The notes: generated from the sequence alone by a model not told the origin. Positions 1 through 4,480 are shown, counted from the first letter of the stretch. The stretch is DNA of 5,977 bases from Thermoproteota archaeon (GCA_011605835.1 JAAOZJ010000128.1:1-5977), one strand, 5' to 3'. A program made the numbers and translations.

Positions 1-449
1 GCCTCCTCGCCGTAGTGGTGGAAGAAGCTCGAGACCCTAGCCGTGGCGTCGAGCCCGCAGAACCCCTTCTCGCCCCCTTCCCTATTGACCTTGCATCTCC
101 TCTCACAGAACACGCAGGACCTCAGCATCCTCTTCACGATCTCCACCTTCAAATCCAAGAAGCTTACCTCTGGTGTCTCGAGCTCCTCCAGCCTGAGCTC
201 GCCCGACATAACCTTCCTCCAAAGGCCTTCAAATCTTCGAGCTACCTCCCTATGGGCGCTCCATAGCTCTTCGTCACTGGCAGACAAGTCGACGTCGACC
301 TCCACCCTCTTGCAGATCCTGTACTTAGCTGGCTTGGCGTCGGTCATGACTTCATAGTACCAGCTGAGCCTCTTCCTGACCTCGGGGTTCCTCCAGACGC
401 TCACGGCATCGGGCCTCAGTAGGAAGGCCTCGAACACCTCGAACCCCAT
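1..449 (-). CDS. Radical SAM protein, PflX-like, partial (3' end beyond left edge)
   Basis: I translated this frame by hand from an ATG at 449; it stays open to the left edge, giving about 150 N-terminal residues. Residues 1-105 are a charged alpha-helical region. Residues 111-150 read SCVFCERRC (Cys112, Cys115, Cys119), then VNREGG, GFCG (Cys131) and SSFFHHYGEEA. This cysteine-rich lead-in followed by an H..GEE motif is typical of the PflX/COG1313 group of radical SAM proteins, related to pyruvate formate-lyase activating enzymes. The CxxxCxxC cluster that binds the SAM-linked 4Fe-4S centre would lie just past the edge, so radical chemistry is inferred, not seen. Substrate is unknown. The ATG follows a weak AT-rich box (470-478) at about 25 nt, suggesting a leaderless mRNA. 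It is divergent from the L15e gene, with both promoters in the 102-bp gap. Confidence 0.8.
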   Translation of the reverse strand, partial: MGFEVFEAFLLRPDAVSVWRNPEVRKRLSWYYEVMTDAKPAKYRICKRVEVDVDLSASDEELWSAHREVARRFEGLWRKVMSGELRLEELETPEVSFLDLKVEIVKRMLRSCVFCERRCKVNREGGEKGFCGLDATARVSSFFHHYGEE

Positions 450-469
450 AGTATTAGCGTGAAAGGAGT

Positions 470-478
470 AATTAACTG
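470..478 (-). promoter_or_regulatory. Weak TATA-like box of the radical SAM gene
   Basis: On the minus strand the sequence GTTAATTAC is centred about 25 nt before the ATG at 449, the distance expected if transcription starts at or next to the start codon. No Shine-Dalgarno sequence is visible, which fits a leaderless transcript. The match to a TATA box is weak. Confidence 0.4.
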
Positions 479-501
479 TTCGACGGGACTCTTAGAAGAG
501 G

Positions 502-515
502 GCGAAATATTTAAG
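502..515 (+). promoter_or_regulatory. BRE/TATA promoter of the L15e gene
   Basis: GCGAAA (BRE-like, 502-507) is followed by TATTTAAG (508-515). A start of transcription about 26 nt downstream falls near 537, just before the Shine-Dalgarno sequence GAGGTG at 538-543. This gives a short leader and supports translation starting at 552 or 561, not further upstream, because the reading frame that opens at 459 runs through this promoter. Confidence 0.7.
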
Positions 516-537
516 GGGACACATAACCCTACAACGA

Positions 538-543
538 GAGGTG
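538..543 (+). promoter_or_regulatory. Shine-Dalgarno sequence deciding the TTG start of L15e
   Basis: GAGGTG lies 8 nt before TTG 552 but 17 nt before ATG 561, so spacing favours the TTG codon. Confidence 0.6.
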
Positions 544-551
544 CCGCGAAG

Positions 552-1193
552 TTGAAGTCTATGTACCACTACATCGCAGAGCTCTGGAAGAGGCCGTACG
601 ACGGGGCGATGAAGGAGACGATGAGACAACGTCTCATAGAGTGGAGGAGGGAGCCGACGGTCGTAAGGGTCGAGAAGCCCACGAGGCTCGACAGGGCGAG
701 GGCCTTGGGCTACAAGGCCAAGCAGGGCTTCGTCGTCGTGAGAGTGAGGGTGAGGAAGGGAGGCCAGAGGAAGCCAAGGCCCGACTCCGGCAGGAGGCCC
801 AAGCGGATGGGGGTCTACGGTTACGCGACTTGGAAGAGCCTGAGGCTGATAGCCGAGGAGAGGGCGGCTCGGAAGTTCCCGAACCTAGAGGTGCTGAACA
901 GCTACTACGTCGGAGAAGACGGGCGCTACAAGTGGTTCGAGGTCATAATGGTGGATCCCAATCACCCGGTCGTGCAGAGCGACCCCGACGTCAACTGGAT
1001 ATGCAAACCTGCGAACAGAGGGAGGGCCTTCAGGGCATTGACGTCAGCTGGCAAGAAGATGAGGGGCTTGAGGAGGTCGCGAGGTCTCAAGGGGACGCAT
1101 GCGCAGAAGTGGAGGAAGAAGCAACGTGAGCGAGAGCTGAAGAAAGGCAAGGAGTCCGGAGGGTATCGCTCAAAGCCCAAGATACCAAGTTAA
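552..1193 (+). CDS. rpl15e: Large-subunit ribosomal protein L15e
   Basis: This encodes the archaeal/eukaryal-type ribosomal protein L15e, a basic protein of the 50S subunit that binds 23S rRNA. Family blocks are easily recognised: YHYIAELWKRPYD near the N-terminus, RQRLIEWRREPTVVRVEKPT, RARALGYKAKQGFVVVRVRV, GRRPKRMGVYGY, ERAARKFPNLEVLNSYYVGEDG, the segment VDPNHPVV, LTSAGKKMRGLR and a Lys/Arg-rich tail. I choose TTG at 552 because GAGGTG (538-543) sits 8 nt upstream and the resulting 213-residue protein starts like crenarchaeal homologues, which also carry a few residues before YHY. ATG at 561 (210 residues) is the alternative. The frame extends to 459, but that stretch overlaps the promoter and is not protein-like. 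It stands alone, divergent from the radical SAM gene. Confidence 0.96.
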   Translation: MKSMYHYIAELWKRPYDGAMKETMRQRLIEWRREPTVVRVEKPTRLDRARALGYKAKQGFVVVRVRVRKGGQRKPRPDSGRRPKRMGVYGYATWKSLRLIAEERAARKFPNLEVLNSYYVGEDGRYKWFEVIMVDPNHPVVQSDPDVNWICKPANRGRAFRALTSAGKKMRGLRRSRGLKGTHAQKWRKKQRERELKKGKESGGYRSKPKIPS

Positions 1194-1305
1194 GTCCATC
1201 TCATCAGCTTCGGACGTATACCTAATCGGGTAGCGTCGTGAGCCTAATTATAGGACAGAGATGCTCTTCGCAATTTTCTGTTATCAAGACCCGAGGACTA
1301 AGCGG

Positions 1306-1392
1306 TCATTTCTTGCTCTTCTTCTCCTCTTTCTTGCTCTTCTTCTCCTCCTCGAACATCTCAAGCAGCGTTGTTCTTTGCCTTCCTCCCAT
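1306..1392 (-). CDS. Candidate 28-residue Lys/Glu-rich small protein
   Basis: A short frame starts with ATG at 1392 and ends with TGA at 1306-1308. The peptide begins MGGRQRTTLLEMFE and then consists of a tandem seven-residue repeat EEKKSKK-EEKKSKK; at DNA level this is a near-perfect 21-bp direct repeat. A TATA-like box (1410-1417) lies about 22 nt upstream of the ATG, the arrangement of a leaderless crenarchaeal gene, which is the main reason for calling it. The MGG- start and Lys-rich stretch recall the disordered N-termini of some archaeal ribosomal proteins such as S25e, but the winged-helix body of S25e is absent and none of the downstream frames supplies it. It could be a real small basic protein, a truncated gene, or chance. 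It is convergent with L15e. Confidence 0.45.
   Translation of the reverse strand: MGGRQRTTLLEMFEEEKKSKKEEKKSKK
1318..1359. repeat. 21-bp tandem direct repeat (two copies)
   Basis: On the plus strand the unit TTGCTCTTCTTCTCCTC recurs with 21-bp period across about 1312-1353. It is in phase with the coding frame of the minus-strand small protein and encodes the doubled EEKKSKK heptad. The period being a multiple of three suggests duplication under coding constraint. Confidence 0.7.
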
Positions 1393-1409
1393 CGCTCATC
1401 CCCTGCCCA

Positions 1410-1417
1410 ATTTTAAG
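1410..1417 (-). promoter_or_regulatory. TATA-like box of the 28-residue ORF
   Basis: Minus-strand CTTAAAAT is centred about 22 nt upstream of the ATG at 1392, so transcription would begin at or within a few bases of the start codon, as in leaderless crenarchaeal mRNAs. Confidence 0.5.
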
Positions 1418-1450
1418 AAATCTAGATGAGTCCTAGCGCTAGAGGGCTTG

Positions 1451-1489
1451 GCAAACTATCACCTTTAACTCTATTACTTAAAGGTTTGC
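1451..1489. repeat. Interrupted inverted repeat in AT-rich spacer
   Basis: GCAAAC (1451-1456) plus ACCTTTAA (1461-1468) on the left match TTAAAGGTTTGC (1478-1489) on the right as an inverted repeat, with an extra five bases in the left arm. Each arm looks like a TATA box on one strand, so it could be a promoter for the GC-rich block to the right, a regulator site, or one end of a small element. A related hairpin occurs at 1968-1992. Confidence 0.5.
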
Positions 1490-1881
1490 ATAGGAGGTTT
1501 GATGGGGCTGTTTTAAGCTTTCATGGTCATTCGCTGCTTTTAACCCCACGTCTCGCGGAGTTGGGCGGTGCGAGCTCATCAGGCTATGAGCACTGGCCTC
1601 CCCGGCGCTGGCTGTGGGGCCTTGGGCCTAGGAAGTCACGCCGTGCTGTAAGGGGCCCCCATCCCTGATCGATGGTGGACGGCCCAATGGGCACAGGACC
1701 CTCGCCCTTAAGGACGGGGCAGCTCACAGTCCTAGGGCTTGAAGGCCTATCGGCGACCTCCGGTTCCTGAGGTCCGTAGGGCGATGATGGGTGGGCGGCT
1801 GCTTTGAGCCTCTGCGACTGAGGGGCTTGGGGAGGCCGTCAAGAGGCAGATGGCGTGAGCTCGAGATCAGCGAACGTGAAA

Positions 1882-1954
1882 GACGATGAACCGCCATCTA
1901 CCGAGAAGCGGCACCCAAATCGACGATGAAGGGAAGTGAACCGCCATCTGCTGA
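1882..1954 (+). repeat. Paired short repeats resembling C/D-box units
   Basis: GACGATGAA occurs at 1882-1890 and 1922-1930; TGAACCGCCATCT occurs at 1887-1899 and 1937-1949. Each GATGA-like motif is followed by CCGCCATCT and then by CCGA (1901-1904) or CTGA (1951-1954), so the two units have the order of C box, guide, D box. The C-like motif ACGATGA deviates from RTGATGA at one position and the second spacer is 10 nt longer, so a true C/D sRNA is only a possibility. Confidence 0.35.
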
Positions 1955-1967
1955 GGGACGGCCATGG

Positions 1968-1992
1968 ACCTTTACAGGCCCCTCTAAAAGGT
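1968..1992. repeat. Hairpin ACCTTT/AAAGGT
   Basis: ACCTTT (1968-1973) and AAAGGT (1987-1992) can form a 6-bp stem with a 13-nt loop. It closes the GC-rich block on the right and resembles the inverted repeat at 1461-1485 in both arms and in the sequence that follows (GGTTTGCA versus GGTTGGCA). Confidence 0.45.
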
Positions 1993-2155
1993 TGGCAGGG
2001 AGCAGTAGTACGCTTAGTTATCAGTCGATGCAAAGACCATAAGCCTTAGTCCTTTACTGTGTAGGAATATGTTGGCAGAATAAAAAATAAAAGCATTTGA
2101 AGCCAAAACTCTTAATCGTATAATGTCATAGCGCGAAATAGCGTGGAGTAGGTCG

Positions 2156-2168
2156 GGGGAAATAACTA
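2156..2168 (+). promoter_or_regulatory. Possible promoter of the GfcR-like regulator
   Basis: GGGGAAATAACTA at 2156-2168 has a BRE/TATA-like look, and a start 26 nt downstream would give a leader of about 12 nt ending in TTAGGTTC before the ATG at 2204. The match is weak. No better box lies at the right distance; the remaining 2000-2200 region is AT-rich spacer with nothing else I recognise. Confidence 0.35.
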
Positions 2169-2203
2169 CGAGAAGGCGCGAAGCAAGTCTTCGATTTAGG
2201 TTC

Positions 2204-2914
2204 ATGGTCGTTGAACGATTAAGGCTCCTTAAAAAGTTCTACTCTTATAGTGAGCTCACTAGGAGGACTGGAATCCCTGAGACCGTACTGTGCAGGTACG
2301 TCAAGGGCGACGTCCTCCCGGGAGACGATACTGCGAAGAAGCTGTGGGATTCATTAGATAAGATCGAGCAGCTTAGCCAGGTCATATACGAGAAAATATA
2401 TGTGGATCCCTACGGCTACGTCGACACATCGAACGCGGTCAACGACCCACTGATATTGATGAGGGCCTCCCATCACGTGATGATGAAGTTCGCCGGCAAG
2501 AGGATAACGAAGATCTTGACCCCGGCTGTCAACGGCGTGCCCTTGGCCACGTCCATCGCCCTCTTGCTCGAAGTCCCCCTCGTCATAGCTAAGAGGAACA
2601 AGGAGATGGGGGTGAAGGACTACATAGAAGAGTCCTATCCGGCTGGCCCGTACATGGTCTCCCTGTACGTGCCCAAGAACGCTATAACGAGCAGGGACGA
2701 CGTGCTGATAGTCGACGACATAATAAGGACCGGGAGCACGGTCCAAGCCCTCGTGAACATAGTGAAGAAGGTGAAGGCCAACGTGGCGGGCGTCTTCGCC
2801 TTAGTAAGCGTGGGCGAAGAGGGCGTCCAGAACCTGAAGGCGGAGCACCCCTTCCCGATAGAGGTCGTGACGACGGTACAGCCGTTCTACCAGCGCAGCG
2901 AGATCTACATATAA
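2204..2914 (+). CDS. gfcR: GfcR-like HTH-phosphoribosyltransferase transcription regulator
   Basis: The 236-residue protein joins an N-terminal helix-turn-helix (about residues 12-55, SYSELTRRTGIPETVLCRYVKG) to a type I phosphoribosyltransferase domain (about 85-225). The PRPP-binding loop is clear: VLIVDDIIRTGST at residues 167-179, with the acidic pair D171-D172 and the glycine-containing phosphate loop intact. This HTH-PRTase architecture is that of archaeal GfcR proteins, shown in haloarchaea to activate glucose-degradation genes, and long annotated as PyrE-like. In crenarchaea the regulon and the effector are not established, and enzymatic OPRT activity is less likely given the fused DNA-binding domain. 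It is expected to act in the cytoplasm on promoter DNA. A weak AGGT Shine-Dalgarno precedes the ATG. It stands alone, followed by a pyrimidine-rich terminator, and is convergent with ilvE. Confidence 0.87.
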   Translation: MVVERLRLLKKFYSYSELTRRTGIPETVLCRYVKGDVLPGDDTAKKLWDSLDKIEQLSQVIYEKIYVDPYGYVDTSNAVNDPLILMRASHHVMMKFAGKRITKILTPAVNGVPLATSIALLLEVPLVIAKRNKEMGVKDYIEESYPAGPYMVSLYVPKNAITSRDDVLIVDDIIRTGSTVQALVNIVKKVKANVAGVFALVSVGEEGVQNLKAEHPFPIEVVTTVQPFYQRSEIYI

Positions 2915-2953
2915 GCTCCCTCTCTTTCTCTCGTTCTCTTGCTACCTTTCCCC
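2915..2953 (+). terminator. Pyrimidine-rich terminator after the regulator
   Basis: Directly after the TAA is a long pyrimidine tract (CTCCCTCTCTTTCTCTCG and onwards, up to CCTTTCCCCC). T/C-rich tracts without a hairpin are the usual form of archaeal intrinsic termination. It lies between two convergent genes. Confidence 0.5.
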
Positions 2954-2958
2954 CGTGC

Positions 2959-3864
2959 TTAAAATATCTTGACGCCCTCCGAGGGATCTCCCAAGAGCCG
3001 CTTGAAGCTCTCCATCAACTTCTTAGTTATGGGCCCCGGCCTACCGTTCCCTATGACCCTTCCCGCTACCTTAGTCACGGGGACTATGCCGGCCGCCGTG
3101 CCCGTCAGGAACACCTCGTCCGCGGTCAAAAGCTCGACTGGTGTTATGTCCTTCTCGACGACCTTGTAGCCAAGCTCCTCGGCCAACCTCATGACCCTGG
3201 CTCTCGTGATTCCGGGGAGCGCACCGCTGGTCCTCGGCGGCGTGTATATCACGCCGTTCTTAACTATGAAGACATTGTCGGCGGTCCCCTCGCACACGAA
3301 GCCCCTGTCGTCCAGCATTATCGCCTCGTCGGCGCCCACGGCGTTCGCCTCGAGCTTGGCCAATATGTTATTCAAGTAGTTCATAGACTTCACCTCGTGC
3401 GTCGTCGCGTCGACGCGGTCCCTCCTCACAGAGGATATTATGGCGGTGAGCCCCTTGCTCAAGGCCTCCTCTCCGTACAGCTTGATCTTGTCCACGATTA
3501 TGACCACCGTAGGCTTCTGGCACTTCCTAGGGTCTAGGCCCAGATCGCCGACCCCCCTGGTAACCACAAGCCTTACGTAGGCGTCTCTCAATCCGTTGGC
3601 GCGGACCACGTCGACCACAGTCTTTATCATCTCCTCCTTGCTCATGGGTATGTCGAGGCATATCGCCTTCGCCGAGTCGTAGAGCCTGTCGACATGCTCC
3701 TTCAACTTAAAGGCCACGCCGTTGGTCACCAGGATGCTCTCGAAGACCCCGTCGCCGTAGAGGAAGCCGTGGTCGAAGACCGATATCTTGGCTTGGCTCT
3801 TGGGCACAAGTTCTCCGTCTATGTAGACTAGGGGCTCCCCCTCCAACCTTCGACACCAGCCCAA
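2959..3864 (-). CDS. ilvE: Branched-chain amino-acid aminotransferase (PLP fold type IV)
   Basis: A complete 301-residue class IV aminotransferase that would exchange the amino group between glutamate/2-oxoglutarate and branched-chain 2-oxo acids, the last step of Val/Leu/Ile synthesis, in the cytoplasm. Visible family features: VYIDGELVPKSQAKISVFDHGFLYGDGVFE at 13-42 (cut here only in description), Arg59 in HVDRL (phosphate contact), the PLP-binding lysine K159 in HEVKSMNYLNN, E192 in CEGTADNVF (pyridine nitrogen contact), LPGITR 216-221 and GTAAGIVPV 255-263. Length fits IlvE. D-amino-acid transaminase and aminodeoxychorismate lyase share the fold, but the CEGTADN and GTAAGI signatures and the length favour IlvE. 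The start is TTG at 3864, supported by GAGGT five bases upstream and a TATA box further up; an ATG at 3881 is in another frame and gives only 17 codons. Confidence 0.92.
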   Translation of the reverse strand: MGWCRRLEGEPLVYIDGELVPKSQAKISVFDHGFLYGDGVFESILVTNGVAFKLKEHVDRLYDSAKAICLDIPMSKEEMIKTVVDVVRANGLRDAYVRLVVTRGVGDLGLDPRKCQKPTVVIIVDKIKLYGEEALSKGLTAIISSVRRDRVDATTHEVKSMNYLNNILAKLEANAVGADEAIMLDDRGFVCEGTADNVFIVKNGVIYTPPRTSGALPGITRARVMRLAEELGYKVVEKDITPVELLTADEVFLTGTAAGIVPVTKVAGRVIGNGRPGPITKKLMESFKRLLGDPSEGVKIF

Positions 3865-3869
3865 GGCCT

Positions 3870-3874
3870 ACCTC
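3870..3874 (-). promoter_or_regulatory. Shine-Dalgarno sequence deciding the TTG start of ilvE
   Basis: Minus-strand GAGGT lies five bases upstream of TTG 3864. With transcription starting near 3876, the leader is about 12 nt and consists of little more than this site. Confidence 0.6.
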
Positions 3875-3893
3875 TTTTCATGGGTAAGAACTT

Positions 3894-3907
3894 AATTTTA
3901 TAAAATT
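3894..3907 (-). promoter_or_regulatory. Palindromic TATA box of ilvE
   Basis: AATTTTATAAAATT is a perfect 14-bp palindrome centred near 3901, about 26 nt before the expected transcription start near 3876. The strongest TATA box in the window. Its symmetry also makes it a possible regulator half-site pair. Confidence 0.72.
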
Positions 3908-3970
3908 TTTCAGCAAAAGCAATCAGATATCCCTTGGCGTCACTTGTGATCAGGCCTCTTACAACTGAAA

Positions 3971-4000
3971 GCCCCGCCCTTTAGGGCGGGGAGGGGGTCA
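3971..4000 (+). mobile_element. Orphan hairpin resembling an IS200/IS605-type right end
   Basis: CCCCGCCC (3972-3979) and GGGCGGGG (3984-3991) form a perfect 8-bp stem with loop TTTA, preceded by CAACTGAAAG and followed by GAGGGGGTCA. This sequence style is common at the right end/omega-RNA tail of archaeal IS200/IS605 tnpB elements. Here no tnpB lies upstream on the plus strand (ilvE and its promoter do), so it would be a solitary remnant or a non-autonomous element. A plain GC hairpin terminator is the alternative. Confidence 0.45.
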
Positions 4001-4067
4001 GCTACAGGCCAGAAACCTCCGTGCATTTGCCTCACTGCGTAGCGAAACCATTATCAATCAGCACGAG

Positions 4068-4166
4068 TGGCGGGCCCGGGGGGATTTGAACCCCCGACCA
4101 ACGGCTTAGGAGGCTTGCGGCAACCTAGCGGTTGTCGCCGCGCTATCCGGGCTGCGCCACGGGCCC
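4068..4166 (-). tRNA. tRNA-Arg(CCT) with 21-nt intron at 29/30 and encoded CCA
   Basis: Read on the minus strand: acceptor 5' strand GGGCCCG (4166-4160), D arm GCGC/loop AGCCCGGATA/GCGC, G26, anticodon stem GCG + GC with GCCGT, loop CTCCTAA giving anticodon CCT, variable TGGTC, T arm GGGGG/TTCAAAT/CCCCC, acceptor 3' strand CGGGCCC, discriminator G (4071) and encoded CCA (4070-4068). The anticodon stem pairs only after removing 21 nt (4115-4135): then it is G-U, C-G, G-C, G-C, C-G. A20 in the D loop and the G discriminator fit arginine identity; the tRNA would read AGG codons. A TATA box lies 26 nt upstream. Confidence 0.93.
4115..4135 (-). other. Non-canonical tRNA intron (between positions 29 and 30)
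   Basis: The 21-nt intron begins ACAACC and ends CCGCAA on the minus strand. The splice motif can be drawn fully: 4-bp central helix GCGG (exon G24-G27) with CCGC (intron), 3-nt bulges CGA and AAG, and inner helix CAACC/GGTTG with loop GCTA. Cuts between the second and third bulge bases give exactly this intron. The outer helix is absent, as is usual for relaxed motifs at non-canonical sites in crenarchaeal tRNAs. Confidence 0.88.
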
Positions 4167-4188
4167 ACTTTCTTATGGGGGACAGGCC

Positions 4189-4195
4189 TTTAAAA
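4189..4195 (-). promoter_or_regulatory. TATA box of tRNA-Arg
   Basis: Minus-strand TTTTAAA is centred about 26 nt upstream of the first tRNA base at 4166, the standard archaeal distance. The IS607 element's right end is only about 70 bp further upstream. Confidence 0.75.
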
Positions 4196-4229
4196 CCTTA
4201 ATGCTACACGCAACATCATTCGACAGCTC

Positions 4230-4480
4230 AATACCTTCAAAATAGCTCATCGTATTTAAGCCGTTTGTCCCTAGATGCTCATTCTCATCAGTTCATGTTT
4301 GTTCGTTGCACCTAGGGACTTCCACCTCGCCCACAGGGCTCTAGTGACCGTTGTGGGGTCATGGGCGGCCGTCGAGCCCAACGGCACGGGGCTCCCATCT
4401 AGGTTTAGACCTCCTTTCAACCCACCTAGGCTCGGAGCAGTGCTCCCATTACCTAGGCGTGCTCTAAGCAGTAAGTTATA
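4230..4480 (-). ncRNA. Predicted omega-RNA region overlapping tnpB 3' end
   Basis: TnpB guide RNAs come from the 3' end of tnpB plus the right end, with the guide read from flanking DNA. On the minus strand this area can form GAGCCC/GGGCTC, TGACC/GGTCA nested in GCCCA/TGGGC, and GTCCCTAG (4319-4312) with CTAGGGAC (4274-4267), the last spanning the tnpB stop codon. Limits are approximate and no pseudoknot could be verified by eye; the call rests on family knowledge plus these stems. Confidence 0.45.

Larger units (their letters stand above)
1540..2000 (+). other. Non-coding GC-rich block, candidate structured RNA
   Basis: The stretch 1393-2203 has no convincing protein gene on either strand; frames present are short and have no recognisable sequence. 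Within it this block is clearly richer in G and C than the AT-rich flanks, a mark of structured RNA in hyperthermophiles. Pairings visible by eye: GGCCTT 1618-1623 with AAGGCC 1742-1747, and CCTAGGA 1627-1633 with TCCTAGG 1730-1736, closing a 100-nt domain. Inside it are GTGC 1643-1646/GCAC 1691-1694, GGGCC 1653-1657/GGCCC 1681-1685 and CCATC 1659-1663/GATGG 1671-1675. Next come a hairpin GACCTC 1755-1760/GAGGTC 1769-1774 and AGCCTC 1806-1811 with GAGGGGCT 1820-1827. I could not match it to 5S, SRP or RNase P RNA. The plus strand is assumed, and the limits are approximate. Confidence 0.4.

Noticed and set aside
459..551. N-terminal extension of L15e from ATG 459
   Set aside because: It overlaps the TATA box and Shine-Dalgarno sequence and has no similarity to the family.
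641..1129. 162-codon frame on the plus strand inside L15e
   Set aside because: Out-of-frame shadow of L15e; Glu/Arg/Gly-rich composition arises from the GC-rich coding strand.
1643..1695. H/ACA-type guide RNA ending in ACA at 1693-1695
   Set aside because: There is a hairpin with an internal loop, but the lower stem is only 4 bp, much shorter than required between the pocket and the ACA box.
1626..1745. RNase P RNA (GGAAGTC at 1631-1637 like CR-I; ACAG..GGGCTT at 1726-1740 like CR-V)
   Set aside because: The two motifs only loosely match, the stronger pairing CCTAGGA/TCCTAGG competes with the P4 helix, and CR-II to CR-IV and the P1 ends are not found. An Rfam covariance search would settle it.
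1540..2005. SRP (7S) RNA
   Set aside because: The highly conserved helix 8 sequence around GGAAGGGAGCA and the Alu-domain motifs are absent on both strands; AGGGAGCAG at 1997 lacks the rest.
1839..2205. Two minus-strand frames of 63-64 codons
   Set aside because: No Shine-Dalgarno, promoter or recognisable sequence; one runs through the repeats and the other starts antisense to the regulator's ATG.
3947..3967. C/D sRNA half (GTGATCA, 12 nt, CTGA)
   Set aside because: Spacing is right but the C box deviates and no C'/D' partner follows; the CTGA belongs to the hairpin's conserved lead-in.
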